Assembly (NCBI RefSeq): GCF_041906005.1
Contig: NZ_JAYRJY010000001.1
Location: 1,550,001 to 1,614,000 of the forward strand
From: Ferrovibrio sp041906005
GTDB taxonomy: Bacteria; Pseudomonadota; Alphaproteobacteria; Ferrovibrionales; Ferrovibrionaceae
Reading direction: 5' to 3'
DNA length: 64,000 nucleotides
In this document: piece after piece, positions 51,648-62,269 of the stretch
Layout of the letters: the number at the start of each line of letters is the position of its first letter
Numbering within the stretch: position 1 is the stretch's first letter
Notes under the pieces: generated by a model
The model's database searches: none
Seen by the model: only the letters and a program-made list of their open reading frames with translations
Told to the model about the DNA's origin: nothing
Translations under genes and position numbers: made by a program

Positions 51648-52693
51648 TCACCTGAACAGATCGAGTTTATTCTTCACCCTCAGGGTGCGGAATGCACTGA
51701 ACGACACGGCGGTCAACAGAACCACGCCTTCGATCAACGGCTGAAGCAGGGGGTCGATGTCCAGGATCCGGAAATAGAATGAAATCACCCGCAGGATCAG
51801 CGCCCCGATCAGGCTGCCTATCGCGCCGCCGCTGCCACCCAGCAGCGATGTTCCGCCCAGCACCACGGCCGCAATGGAGTTCAGGGTATAGGCCCCGGCC
51901 TGCTGGATATCGGCGTTGCCTGACGATGTCTGGATGGCGAGATAGAGGCCGCCGCATGCGGCCAGAAAGCCCCCCAGCGTAAAGGCCGCGATCTTGGCGC
52001 GGTTGATCGGCAGGCCGGACATGTAAGCGGATCCCTCGGCCGAGCCGATGGCATAGACGGTACGCCCGGTGACCGAGCGGCGAAACGGTATCCAGACAAG
52101 GGCAGCCACCGCGACGACCAGGATCGCGGGAACCGGGATATCCGCAAACGGCAGCAGCCACCAGGCCTGGCCGCCATCGGCGATGCCATAGGTATCCGCG
52201 AAATCGGCTACCGAGTTGGTCAGGGCCCAGCTCAGGTCCCCATCCACTTCCCCGCCCGGCTTCGGCCTGACCAGCAGGGCGAGGCCGATGGCAATCGCGC
52301 CGGTCGCGAGCGTCGCGATGATCGGCTGGATCCGACCATAGACGACGATGCAGCCGTTCATCAGCCCGAAAGCGGTTCCGGCCAGAAGCGTCAGGACCAT
52401 GCCCAGCATGATCTGCCACGGCGAGCCATGCAAAAGCTCGGAAGCGATACAGTTCGTCAGCGTCATCACTGCGCCAACCGAAAGATCAAGTCCGCCCAGC
52501 AGAACGGGCAGGGTCTGCGCCATCGCAACAAAGACGATGGCCACGGCCTCGTTGGAATTCTGGATCGCCACGGCCGAGGAGAAACCGCGCGGATGCAGGA
52601 TGTTGTAGGTCAGATACAACACGACAAGCAGCAGGACGGCGGCGGCAAAGCCCGCATTCTGCTGCAGCCACCTCTTCCACGACATCCTGTGCA

Positions 52694-52694
<1 letters not shown>
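51648..52694 (-). CDS. Sugar ABC transporter permease (RbsC-like, first)
   Basis: A 348-residue permease: VLLGGLDLSVGAVMTL, YAIGSAEGSAYMSGL (coupling loop) and LNSIAAVVLGGTSLLGGSGGAIGSLIGA. The ATG overlaps the ATPase stop by one base (TGATG), so the proteins are made in step. The periplasmic insert around residues 148-175 (GGEVDGDLSWALTN) is longer than in RbsC. Partners: ATPase 52694-54220 and binding protein 54344-55480. Confidence 0.92.
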
Positions 52695-54220
<1,526 letters not shown>

Positions 54221-54284
54221 GCCTGTGCTGCATCCGGCCGAAGCCGGCCGCCTTTGCATAGGGGAGGACTGTTTCCGAGAAGAC

Positions 54285-54324
54285 AGGGCCCCGGGATCAG
54301 CACCGGGATCAGCACCGGGGCCCT
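54285..54324 (-). repeat. Hairpin with 12-bp tandem repeat between binding-protein and ATPase genes
   Basis: Outer arms AGGGCCCCGG/CCGGGGCCCT (54285-54294 with 54315-54324) are perfect. Overlapping the left arm and the loop are two exact copies of GGGATCAGCACC (54293-54304 and 54305-54316). A 3'-end hairpin here probably stabilises the binding-protein message. There is no T tract on the minus strand. Confidence 0.7.
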
Positions 54325-54343
54325 GCTTGATCCTGGACGGCGG

Positions 54344-55480
54344 TTATTTCACGTCCGCTTCAGTCTTCGACATGATCGCCGGGCCGGAGATGTTCACGCC
54401 GCAAGGCGGGAACTCGTTGACCGTGAAGAAGTTGTCCGGAAGGCTGGTCCAGAAGTTCACGCCGTCTTTCAGCTGCGTGTAGTCGGCCACCGGAAGCGGC
54501 ACCGAGATGAGCTGCGGCATGACCTTGCCTTCCAGCGCGGTGACCGCCGCTTTCATGGCGATCGCGACCAGGCCGGGAGATTGGCCGATCGAGATGCCTT
54601 TCAGGCCCTCGCCCGAATGTTTGGCGACGAGTTTGCGGAAACCGTTCTCGGACTCGCCGGCAATCGGGACCATCGGGTGCTTGGCATCCAGCATCGCCCG
54701 CACCACGCCAGTGGTGCCGCCCTGCGCCGCGATCGCATCGAACTTGCCATGCACGGCAATGGCGTCGGCCGTCACCTTCTGCGCGGTGCCGTCATCCCAG
54801 TTGCCCACCACCTGGACGACCTCCCACTTGCCGCCCGATGCCTCGAGCGCCATGTGGATGCCGATCGACCGGTCGCGGTCGACAGAATTGCCGGGCAGGC
54901 CACGAACCTCCAGGATCTTGCCCGAGGTCTTGCCGGCGGCCTTCAATTCCTTCAGCAGGAATTCGGCCCAGGTCTTGCCCATGGCCAACTGGTCCTCGTT
55001 CACCTGCATGACCTTGTCGGTGTCGAGGACGTTGTCGAACGGCACCAGCACCACATTGTTCCGGTCAGCCAGACGAATGACGCGGTCGAACCCGTCCGGT
55101 GAAACCGCAATGGTGATGATGGCGTCATAACCCTGGTTGATGAAATCCTCGATGGCGCCCAGCTGTGCCGGCGCATCGGTTCCGGTGGAAACGACCTTGA
55201 ATTCCTTGATCTTGCCCTTCATTGACGGATCCTCGGCAAAAGCCTTGGCCGTCTTGATCATCTGGATGCGCCAGGTATTGCCGACAAAGCCGTTGACCAC
55301 GGCGACGCGATACGGGCCGGGACGGGCAGCCCACTGGAAATGTTTGGTGGCGTCCGCCCAGGGCTTGAAACAGGCCGGATCGGCGCCGGGGCCCGACACG
55401 AGCTTGGGACCTGCATAGGCGAGTTGCGCCGACAGCACCACCGCCATCAGGGCGGCCGAGAACTTGAGAACTGACTTCAT
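54344..55480 (-). CDS. Sugar ABC transporter periplasmic binding protein
   Basis: A 378-residue type I periplasmic binding protein: signal peptide ending LAYAG, then YRVAVVNGFVGNTWRIQMIKTAKAF, DAPAQLGAIEDFINQGYDAIITIAVSPDGFDRVIRLADRNNVVLVPFDN, AIAAQGGTTGVVRAMLD. The sugar is unknown; the lactonase and FAH genes suggest an aldose or aldonate oxidised rather than phosphorylated. GGAGG precedes the ATG. A 96-bp gap separates it from the GntR gene. Confidence 0.92.
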   Translation of the reverse strand: MKSVLKFSAALMAVVLSAQLAYAGPKLVSGPGADPACFKPWADATKHFQWAARPGPYRVAVVNGFVGNTWRIQMIKTAKAFAEDPSMKGKIKEFKVVSTGTDAPAQLGAIEDFINQGYDAIITIAVSPDGFDRVIRLADRNNVVLVPFDNVLDTDKVMQVNEDQLAMGKTWAEFLLKELKAAGKTSGKILEVRGLPGNSVDRDRSIGIHMALEASGGKWEVVQVVGNWDDGTAQKVTADAIAVHGKFDAIAAQGGTTGVVRAMLDAKHPMVPIAGESENGFRKLVAKHSGEGLKGISIGQSPGLVAIAMKAAVTALEGKVMPQLISVPLPVADYTQLKDGVNFWTSLPDNFFTVNEFPPCGVNISGPAIMSKTEADVK

Positions 55481-55576
55481 GGTAGTTCCTCCCTCTGTTA
55501 AAGCATCCGTTCGGATTTCTTCGGACTACGGTCCACATCTCCGTTATTTCGGATCGCCTTCATGTTTGCGGATTCG

Positions 55577-56305
55577 TCAGACCGCCGCCTCCATCTCTTC
55601 ACTGAAATTCTTGAAGCCGATCATCAGATGGCTCCGCAGGCGATACTGGAATGCCAGACGGTCGCGCGCGGCCAACGCGTCGATGACGCCGGCATGCTCG
55701 GAATAGGTTTCGGTTTTGTAAGACCTGCGGGTCTTGCCTTTCTGCATGATCCGCAGAACCACCGGCTTCATCACCTTGTAGACATCCATGATGGCGTCAT
55801 TGCCGAGGATCGATATCAGCCGAGTGTGGAAGTCGTAGTCGACCTCGGAGGCTTCCTGGATGTCGCTGATTTCGGCCAGCCGGTTATTGATCCCGTAAAG
55901 ATCCTCAATGTCTTGGTCCGTGAGCCGGTCGAGGAGCTGATCCACTGAGCCGACCTCGAGAAGGTCGCGGAAGGCCTGCACGTCGTTGAAGGTCTTGCGC
56001 GAGACCTCCATGGTGTTGAAGGAAAACAGCTCGAATGCTCGCGACATACGGTTGTCGGTGATCGTCGCGCCAACCTTGGGCCGCACATCCACCAGGCCAT
56101 AAGCCTTCACGATACGCATCGCTTCGCGCACCGTGTTCCGGCTGGCATTGAACTGGATGCAGAGCTCGCGTTCTGTCGGCAGATTGTCGCCGACTTTCAA
56201 GCCGGCATCGGCAATCAGCGCGCGAATCTGTTCGACAACCGCGTCAACGGCCGAACCGCGAGACGATCTGGTTTTCACTGCTGCCACGCGTGTCTTTGGT
56301 TTCAC
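55577..56305 (-). CDS. GntR/FadR-type regulator of the sugar locus (FCD domain)
   Basis: 242 residues: winged helix (about 15-85; VDAVVEQIRALIADAGLKVGDNLPTERELCIQF, NTVREAMRIVKAYGLVDVRPKVGATI) and FCD domain (FNDVQAFRDLLEVGSVDQLL, DYDFHTRLISILGN, TETYSEHAGVIDALAARD). It is divergent from the FAH-family gene and precedes the ABC operon; two copies of a TNGTNNNACNA-type site lie in the gap. Confidence 0.92.
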   Translation of the reverse strand: MKPKTRVAAVKTRSSRGSAVDAVVEQIRALIADAGLKVGDNLPTERELCIQFNASRNTVREAMRIVKAYGLVDVRPKVGATITDNRMSRAFELFSFNTMEVSRKTFNDVQAFRDLLEVGSVDQLLDRLTDQDIEDLYGINNRLAEISDIQEASEVDYDFHTRLISILGNDAIMDVYKVMKPVVLRIMQKGKTRRSYKTETYSEHAGVIDALAARDRLAFQYRLRSHLMIGFKNFSEEMEAAV

Positions 56306-56607
56306 AACGCCCCCTGTGTCGGTCGGGTACCGGGCGGCGAGCGCCCATCCCTCCTCGTATTTGTTGGACCAGAATCCCTAGTCGTCCCGTTGGGCCCTGT
56401 CAACTCCACAGCCCGCGTTCCGGCCACGGAAGCCGGAAAAGGGAGATTAAAAGCCTATAAAACAACAGCAGATTGCGCGTCTCCGGAAGCCCCGGAGCTG
56501 CCCGACACGAATTGACCCTGGCAAGGGACATCCGTTATTTGTAGGACCAAATACGAGCCGCCGACGAGACTGCAGGGCACCGGCGCACGCAAAAGGGTGG
56601 AAAACAG
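56306..56607. promoter_or_regulatory. 302-bp divergent control region with two GntR-type operators
   Basis: No gene. Two sites share TATTTGT(T/A)GGACCA: core TTGTTGGACCA at 56361-56371 and TTGTAGGACCA at 56539-56549. Both fit the FadR-subfamily form TNGTNNNACNA. CTCGTATTTG flanks the first on the plus strand and the second on the minus strand. One lies about 56 bp from the GntR start, the other about 59 bp from the FAH start. Confidence 0.7.
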
Positions 56608-57759
56608 ATGACATTCTTTCTTGGACAGGCGGAAACCGACGGCGTGTTCATCGGCCGGATCTGGTCCCCCGAAGCATCAGGCCCTTCCGTCGTCACGATC
56701 CGGGACGGCATGGTCGTCGACATCACCTCCCGCACGGCGCCGCTGGTTGCCGACATCTGCGACATGGACGACCCGGCCGCCTTCGTGCGTGCCGCCCCGG
56801 GGAGGATTGTCGGCCCCGCGGACCAGATCGCGGCCCATACGCCCGGCAACGGCGCAAAGCCGCATTTTCTTGCTCCCTGCGACCTCCAGCCGATCAAGGC
56901 CTGCGGTGTGACCTTTGCCTCATCGATGGTCGAGCGGGTCATCGAGGAGAAGGCGGCCGGCGATCCGAAACGGGCGGAGGCGATCCGCAAACGGGTTGGC
57001 GACGTGATTGGTGGATCGCTCCGCAATATCAAGGCCGGCTCGGATGCCGCGGCCGTCGTCAAGCAGGCCCTGATCGCCGAAGGCATGTGGAGCCAGTATC
57101 TGGAGGTCGGCATCGGCCCTGATGCGGAAGTCTTTTCCAAGGCGCAGGTGCTGTCCGCGATAGGGCCCGGCGCGGATGTTGGCCTGCATCCGATCTCCAG
57201 ATGGAACAATCCCGAGCCGGAGATCGTGCTGGCCGTCTCCTCCCGTGGCCGCATTGTTGGCGCCGCGCTCGGCAACGATGTCAATCTGCGCGATGTGGAA
57301 GGACGCTCGGCGCTGCTGCTGTCGAAGGCGAAGGACAACAACGCAAGCTGTGCGATCGGGCCGATGATCCGCCTTTTTGACAAGCGTTTCACGCTGGATC
57401 ATGTGCGGCAGGCCGAACTGGACATGACCGTGGCCGGACAGGACGGCTTCGTGCTGAAAGGCCATTCTTCCATGAAAGAGATCAGTCGCGATCCGGAAGA
57501 CCTGGTCCGGCAGACGCTCGGCCGCCATCACCAGTATCCGGATGGCATCATGCTGTTCCTTGGGACGCTGTTCGCGCCGACCGAGGATCGCGACGCACCC
57601 GGCGAAGGCTTCACCCACAAGATCGGCGATGTGGTGCGGATTTCCTCGCCCGGTCTTGGCTATCTTGAGAATACGGTGCGCCTGTCGACCGAATGCCTCG
57701 AATGGACCTTCGGAACACGTGCCATGATGCGGAATCTGGCGGCGCGAAACCTCATCTGA
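56608..57759 (+). CDS. FAH-superfamily enzyme of sugar-acid catabolism
   Basis: A 383-residue protein with a long N-terminal region (about 1-180) and a FAH-type domain: AVSSRGRIVGAALGNDVNLRDVEG, SKAKDNNASCAIGPMI, then FLGTLFAPTEDRDAPGEGFTHKIGDVVRISSPGLG. It resembles the fumarylacetoacetate-hydrolase-like proteins found with sugar ABC importers (GguC/AraD1-like), which act as 2-keto-3-deoxy-aldonate dehydratases or aldolases. The reaction here is inferred. Single plus-strand gene opposed to GntR. Confidence 0.83.
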   Translation: MTFFLGQAETDGVFIGRIWSPEASGPSVVTIRDGMVVDITSRTAPLVADICDMDDPAAFVRAAPGRIVGPADQIAAHTPGNGAKPHFLAPCDLQPIKACGVTFASSMVERVIEEKAAGDPKRAEAIRKRVGDVIGGSLRNIKAGSDAAAVVKQALIAEGMWSQYLEVGIGPDAEVFSKAQVLSAIGPGADVGLHPISRWNNPEPEIVLAVSSRGRIVGAALGNDVNLRDVEGRSALLLSKAKDNNASCAIGPMIRLFDKRFTLDHVRQAELDMTVAGQDGFVLKGHSSMKEISRDPEDLVRQTLGRHHQYPDGIMLFLGTLFAPTEDRDAPGEGFTHKIGDVVRISSPGLGYLENTVRLSTECLEWTFGTRAMMRNLAARNLI

Positions 57760-58153
57760 CGCCAGATCGATTCGCCGGGCGAATTCCGGGCATCTCCGGC
57801 ATGACCCGGAGCAGCGCCGGCTAGGCCTGACCGGGGCTGCATCCGGCCCTCATATCGCCAGATTTCATTGCCACAGTGCCGCTATGCGAAGACCGCGGCC
57901 TGTTTGCAGGTGGTTCTCGCACAATCGGGCGATCAGGGGTCGCCAGATCATCCTGGAACACCCGCTCCTCCAGAGGTGAAAGCCCTTGGCCCCCCTGTCA
58001 TATAGGTGTAATGATTCTGTAACAATAGAGCCCTGCCGAACTGGAACTGATATAAATGGCTGTTTTCCGCGATCCTGATCCTGACCCTGACGGTGTCCGC
58101 AGCAAGGACTGGCCCCCCGCTTTGATGTCGCGCCGCTGGTGGGGGGCAACGCG
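57760..58153. other. 394-bp intergenic region before the phosphate cotransporter
   Basis: No gene is seen. Just after the FAH stop there is a hairpin ATTCGCC-G-GGCGAAT (57770-57784) without a T tract. The right half holds three Pho-box repeats (57995-58023) and a possible -10 TATAAA at 58051. Confidence 0.6.
57995..58023 (+). promoter_or_regulatory. Three phased Pho boxes (PhoB operator)
   Basis: CTGTCAT (57995-58001), GTGTAAT (58006-58012) and CTGTAAC (58017-58023) are separated by exactly 4 bp each, giving the 11-bp period of PhoB half-sites; the first is identical to the classic CTGTCAT consensus. They lie 131 bp before the Na/phosphate cotransporter start, so expression should rise at low phosphate. 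Confidence 0.75.
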
Positions 58154-59887
58154 ATGATGATGGGTGCAAATCCCGGCGCGACCGAACTTCTGCTCAACCT
58201 GGCCGCCGGCATCGCCCTGCTGCTGTGGGGCGTGCGCATGGTGCGCACCGGTATGACGCGTGCCTTCGGCGCCCAGTTGCGGCGATATATGAGCGGCGCG
58301 CTGCGCAACCGTTTCTCCGCCTTCCTTGCCGGCATCGGCGTCACGGCGTTGCTGCAATCCAGTACCGCGACGGCGATGATCGTGTCGTCGTTTGCCGGCC
58401 GTGGCCTGATCGTCGGCGGTGCGGCGATTGCCGTGCTGCTGGGTGCCGGCATCGGCACGTCGATCACCGCGCAGTATCTCTCGCTTGACCTGCACTGGCT
58501 CGGGCCATTGGCGCTGATCCTGGGCGTGATCGGCTTCTTTGCCTCCGAAAGCGGCATGCCGCGCCATGTCGGCCGGCTGCTGATCGGCCTTGGCCTCATG
58601 CTGCTGTCGCTGGAGATGATCATTGCCGCCTCCACGCCGATGCGCGATGCGCCGGGCCTGGCCGTCGTGCTGCAGCCGCTGGAACGCGAGCCGTTGCTGG
58701 GTGTGCTGATCTTCGCTTTGCTCACCTGGCTGTCGCATGCCAGCCTCGCCACCGTGCTGCTGGCGGCATCGCTTGCCAAGGCCGGCACGGTGGATGCCAC
58801 GCTGGCCGTCGCGCTGGTGGTGGGCGCCAATCTCGGCACCGCGATTTCGCCGCTGGTGGCCAGCGCCGGCCAGCCGCCGGCGGCACGCCGCGCGCAACTG
58901 GCCAACCTGATCGCCCGCGTGATCGCCACGCTGGCCGTGCTGCCGTTCCTGGCGCAGCTGCCGCAATGGCTGGGTTATGCGAGCAGCGATGCCACGCGGC
59001 TGGCAGTGAATGCGCATACCGCCTTCAACCTCGCGCTGGCTTTGATTTTCCTGCCCCTTGTCGCCCCGCTGGAAAAGCTGGCGCGCCGTCTGCTGCCCGA
59101 TCCGCCGGCCGCCGAAAATGCGGCGAAGCCGCGTTATCTCGACAAGTCGGCGCTGGATACACCCAGCGTGGCGCTGGCGGCAGCCGCACGCGAGACCCTG
59201 CGCCTGAGCGATGCGGTGTCACGTATGCTGGACGACACGATGACGGTGTTCAGTCGCGACGACGCCAAGCTGGCAAAAGCCGTTGAACAGGCAGACGACA
59301 CGGTTGATGGCCTGCATGAGGCGATCAAGCTGTACCTCACCGAGATCAGCAAACATGGCCTGGATGAAGCCGAGAGTCGCCGCTATGTCGATGTGCTGAC
59401 CTTCACCACCAACCTGGAGCATATCGGCGACATCATCGACAAGAACCTGATGGAGCTGGCGCAGAAGAAGATCAAGAACAAGCTGGCTTTCAGCAAGGAA
59501 GGCTTAGGCGAATTGACCGGCTTTCACCATCGCGTCGCCGCCAACCTGCAGATGGCCTGCAACCTGTTCATGTCGGGCGATGTGAAACTGGCCCGCCAGC
59601 TGTTGCAGGAGAAAGCCGATCTGCGCGCCGCCGAGCAGTTGGCTGCCGAAAGCCACTACCAGCGCATCCGCGACGGCCGCACCGAGAGCATCGAGACCAG
59701 CTCGATCCATCTCGACATCATCCGCGACCTGAAGCGGATCAACAGCCACCTGACGGCTGTGGCCTACCCGATCCTGGAACAGGCCGGCGAGTTGACCGCA
59801 ACGCGCCTGCGGGCAGATGAGCGACCCGATACCACCAGCCAGCAACTGCTGGGCAACAGCAAAACCGGTCGTGCCGGCGTGGCCTGA
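58154..59887 (+). CDS. Na+/phosphate cotransporter with C-terminal PhoU-like domain
   Basis: A 577-residue NptA/YjbB-type protein. Two inverted halves carry the QSS-type repeats: LLQSSTATAMIV in the first (GVTALLQSST) and a variant SHASLATVLLAASL in the second. After about residue 345 there is a helical PhoU-like domain (RETLRLSDAVSRMLDDTM, TTNLEHIGDIIDKNLMELA, SIHLDIIRDLKRINSHL). It probably moves phosphate with sodium. ATG 58154 chosen for its GGGG site; a GTG at 58139 is in frame. Confidence 0.92.
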   Translation: MMMGANPGATELLLNLAAGIALLLWGVRMVRTGMTRAFGAQLRRYMSGALRNRFSAFLAGIGVTALLQSSTATAMIVSSFAGRGLIVGGAAIAVLLGAGIGTSITAQYLSLDLHWLGPLALILGVIGFFASESGMPRHVGRLLIGLGLMLLSLEMIIAASTPMRDAPGLAVVLQPLEREPLLGVLIFALLTWLSHASLATVLLAASLAKAGTVDATLAVALVVGANLGTAISPLVASAGQPPAARRAQLANLIARVIATLAVLPFLAQLPQWLGYASSDATRLAVNAHTAFNLALALIFLPLVAPLEKLARRLLPDPPAAENAAKPRYLDKSALDTPSVALAAAARETLRLSDAVSRMLDDTMTVFSRDDAKLAKAVEQADDTVDGLHEAIKLYLTEISKHGLDEAESRRYVDVLTFTTNLEHIGDIIDKNLMELAQKKIKNKLAFSKEGLGELTGFHHRVAANLQMACNLFMSGDVKLARQLLQEKADLRAAEQLAAESHYQRIRDGRTESIETSSIHLDIIRDLKRINSHLTAVAYPILEQAGELTATRLRADERPDTTSQQLLGNSKTGRAGVA

Positions 59888-59900
59888 ACATTCATGCACC

Positions 59901-59923
59901 GCCTGCGGCAACCTGCCGCAGGC
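59901..59923 (+). terminator. Hairpin after the phosphate cotransporter
   Basis: A perfect 10-bp stem GCCTGCGGCA/TGCCGCAGGC with loop ACC, 14 bp after the stop. The following sequence is only partly T-rich, so termination may be incomplete. Confidence 0.65.
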
Positions 59924-60008
59924 CGGTTTGCCTGATTATCGTTTCTTAACTTCTAAAATAACAGACGCGTAACTTATGATCGGTTCAGTTGTGTTAAAGC
60001 CTGAACTG

Positions 60009-60581
60009 ATGACCTCTGCCCCCCTTTCAGTCCTGCCCGACCCGCTGTTGCAACGCCTGTATGACTACTGGCTGAGCCGCCGTCATGGCCGCGTCGTGCC
60101 GGAACGCCGGGATATCGATCCCCTCGACATGCCGCGGGCGCTGCTGCCGCATCTGCTGCTGGTGGAACTGGAAGGCGCCGGGCCGCGCATCCGTTATCGC
60201 CTGATCGGCACCGAAATCGGCAAGCGATATGGCGAGGATTTCACCGGACGTTATCTCGACGAGGTTTCCGGCCCGTATTATCGCGACCTGCTGCAGGATA
60301 TCTACCGCCGCATGCGCGCGCACGCCAAGCCGATCTATGCCGAGGGCCTGTTCTATATCGGCGACAACATCATCGCCAAAACCTGCCGCCTCTATCTGCC
60401 ATTGGCCCAGGATGGCGAGATCACCATGGCGCTGGCCGGCCAGACCTTCCCCACCTATCCATTCGACCGGCCTGATTTCTTCGACGTCATCCGCCCGGCT
60501 GTCACCGGCGAGAATGCGCGGCATCGCGAATGGCTGCTGGAGCCGATGCCCGAACTGAAACTGGAAAGCGCCGTGGCCTGA
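60009..60581 (+). CDS. PAS_5 family protein (paralog 3)
   Basis: 190 residues of the PAS_5 type: LQRLYDYWLSRRHGRVVPERRDIDPLDMPRALLPHLLLVELEG, IRYRLIGTEIGKRYGEDFTGRYLDEV, and CRLYLPLAQDGEITMALAG. The ATG at 60009 places the YW motif at residues 20-21, as in paralog 1; an ATG at 59976 is also in frame but lies only about 17 bases past a possible -10 (TAAAAT, 59954-59959). Its TGA abuts the TGA of the convergent MFS gene in the palindrome TGATCA. Confidence 0.82.
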   Translation: MTSAPLSVLPDPLLQRLYDYWLSRRHGRVVPERRDIDPLDMPRALLPHLLLVELEGAGPRIRYRLIGTEIGKRYGEDFTGRYLDEVSGPYYRDLLQDIYRRMRAHAKPIYAEGLFYIGDNIIAKTCRLYLPLAQDGEITMALAGQTFPTYPFDRPDFFDVIRPAVTGENARHREWLLEPMPELKLESAVA

Positions 60582-61817
60582 TCAGGCCGCCGCCGCACTC
60601 ATCCGGTCTTGCCGCAGCATGCGGCGCAGCAGCAGCGACGCAATCGTCACATTCAGGATGTTCCAGGCGATGCCATTCATCAGCGCCGCCTGATATGACC
60701 CCGTCAGATCGAAGATCGCGCCCGACAGCCAGCCGCCCAAAGCCATGCCGGCCATGGTGGCCGAGATGGTGAGGCTGACGCGAAAGCCCGCCTGGCTGGC
60801 CGGAAACAGCTCGCGGATGATGAAGGCATAACTCGGCACGATGCCGCCCTGCACCAGGCCGAACATGGCCGAGATGATATAAAGCGACGCCAGCCCGTCG
60901 AAGGGCAGATAAAAGGCCAGCGCGATGCCCTGCAGCGTCGAGCCCAGCAGCAGGGTCGCCAGCCCGCCGATGCGGTCGAGAATCCAGCCCGAAGCCAAAC
61001 GACTGACGATGCCGAAACCCAGCATCAGCGACAGCATCTCGGCGCCGCGCGCCGGCCCATAACCCAGATCGACGCAATACGCGACGATATGCACCTGCGG
61101 CATCGACATGGCGACGCAGCAGGCCACACCCGCCACCACCAGCAACGCCTGCACCAGATTGGGCGGCAGGCCCAGCGGCCGCGTGCCAAAGGCCGCCGCG
61201 CCGTTCACCGCCTCGGCCGGCGCGGCCTGGACCGGTGGCCGGCGACGCAGCGCCAGCGCCAGCGGCAGCATGGTGATCAGGCAGAAGACGCCGATCCAGA
61301 TATGCGTCTCGCGCCAGCCGATCTCGGCGATGAAATGCTCGATCACCGGCGGCCACAATGTGCCGGCAAAATAATTGCCGCTGGCGCACAGGCCGATGGC
61401 AAGGCCGCGCCGCCGGTCGAACCACAGCGAGGTATCGGCCAGCAAAGGCGCGAACATCGCCGAACCCCCCAGCAGGCCCACCAGCAGGCCGTAAAGAATG
61501 GCGAAACTGACGATGCCACCGGCAAAGGACGTGGCCACGTAGCCAATGCTGAGCATCACAATGCCCATCAGCATGGGCACCATGATGCCGAAACGGTCGG
61601 CCAGCCGGCCCATCAGCACCGTGCCGGTCATGAAGCCGACCATGGTCAAGGTGTAAGGCAGCGACGCCGAGCCGCGCGTGATGCCAAATTCCGCCTGCAC
61701 GGCGGGCAGGGCCACGACGATCGACCACATGGCGACGCCGCCGATGGTGCTCAGGGCCACGGCGGCGGCAAGGCGCGCCCAGGCATAGGGCGATTCGATC
61801 ACGCTGGCCTTGGTCAT
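60582..61817 (-). CDS. MFS transporter, OFA-like
   Basis: A 411-residue, 12-segment MFS protein: IVVALPAVQAEFGITRGSASLPYTLTMVGFMTGTVLMGRLADRFG carries the segment 2-3 motif, and DRRRGLAIGLCASGNYFAGTLWPPV and GLVQGGIVPSYAFIIRELF the later ones. Looks like the oxalate/formate antiporter (OFA, monocarboxylate) group. It heads or shares a short unit with the DHCW cupin, whose stop is 18 bp upstream. Confidence 0.88.
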   Translation of the reverse strand: MTKASVIESPYAWARLAAAVALSTIGGVAMWSIVVALPAVQAEFGITRGSASLPYTLTMVGFMTGTVLMGRLADRFGIMVPMLMGIVMLSIGYVATSFAGGIVSFAILYGLLVGLLGGSAMFAPLLADTSLWFDRRRGLAIGLCASGNYFAGTLWPPVIEHFIAEIGWRETHIWIGVFCLITMLPLALALRRRPPVQAAPAEAVNGAAAFGTRPLGLPPNLVQALLVVAGVACCVAMSMPQVHIVAYCVDLGYGPARGAEMLSLMLGFGIVSRLASGWILDRIGGLATLLLGSTLQGIALAFYLPFDGLASLYIISAMFGLVQGGIVPSYAFIIRELFPASQAGFRVSLTISATMAGMALGGWLSGAIFDLTGSYQAALMNGIAWNILNVTIASLLLRRMLRQDRMSAAAA

Positions 61818-61835
61818 GCCGCAGTCACGCGCGCG

Positions 61836-62168
61836 TCAGTCGACGATGAACAGCTTGGCACCGGCCGCACCCGTGCGCGAGCGGTGCGGCTCGGCATTGT
61901 CGGCCACCTGGTAGGACTGCCCGGCTTTCAGCGTGAAGACGCGGCCGTCTTCCAGTTCGGTCACCAACTCGCCCTCCAGCACAAACAGGATGTGGCCCTT
62001 CACACACCAATGGTCGGCCAGGTAGTGCGGCGTGTAGTCCACGCGGCGCACGCGGATGGGCCCGAAATTGCGGGTGCGCCAGGTGGCGCCGCCCGTCTCG
62101 CCCTTGTGCTGCGTCGGCTCGACCGAAGACCAGTCGGTGGTGCCGAAGGGAATGTCTGACATCTGCAT
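61836..62168 (-). CDS. DHCW-motif cupin protein
   Basis: A 110-residue single cupin. Metal motif ADHWCVKGHILFVLEGEL contains DHWC (family DHCW) with the HxxxxH/E pattern, and the second conserved motif is near GQSYQVADNAEPHRS. Reaction unknown; often found beside transporters. Of two in-frame ATG codons, 62168 was chosen because AGG lies upstream; the other is 62162. Confidence 0.82.
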   Translation of the reverse strand: MQMSDIPFGTTDWSSVEPTQHKGETGGATWRTRNFGPIRVRRVDYTPHYLADHWCVKGHILFVLEGELVTELEDGRVFTLKAGQSYQVADNAEPHRSRTGAAGAKLFIVD

Positions 62169-62269
62169 GAAGTGGACCTGATATGCGGCGAAACGACTGC
62201 CCATTTTCTAGGCCGTCCGCGCGGTCAGGGCCAGCCTTGAATTGTCGGGCGACAATCCGGAACGCCGGC

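Noticed and set aside
57998..59017. 339-codon minus-strand frame with many Gln/His/Arg
   Set aside because: Antisense to the Na/phosphate cotransporter and running across the Pho boxes; composition is that of a shadow frame.
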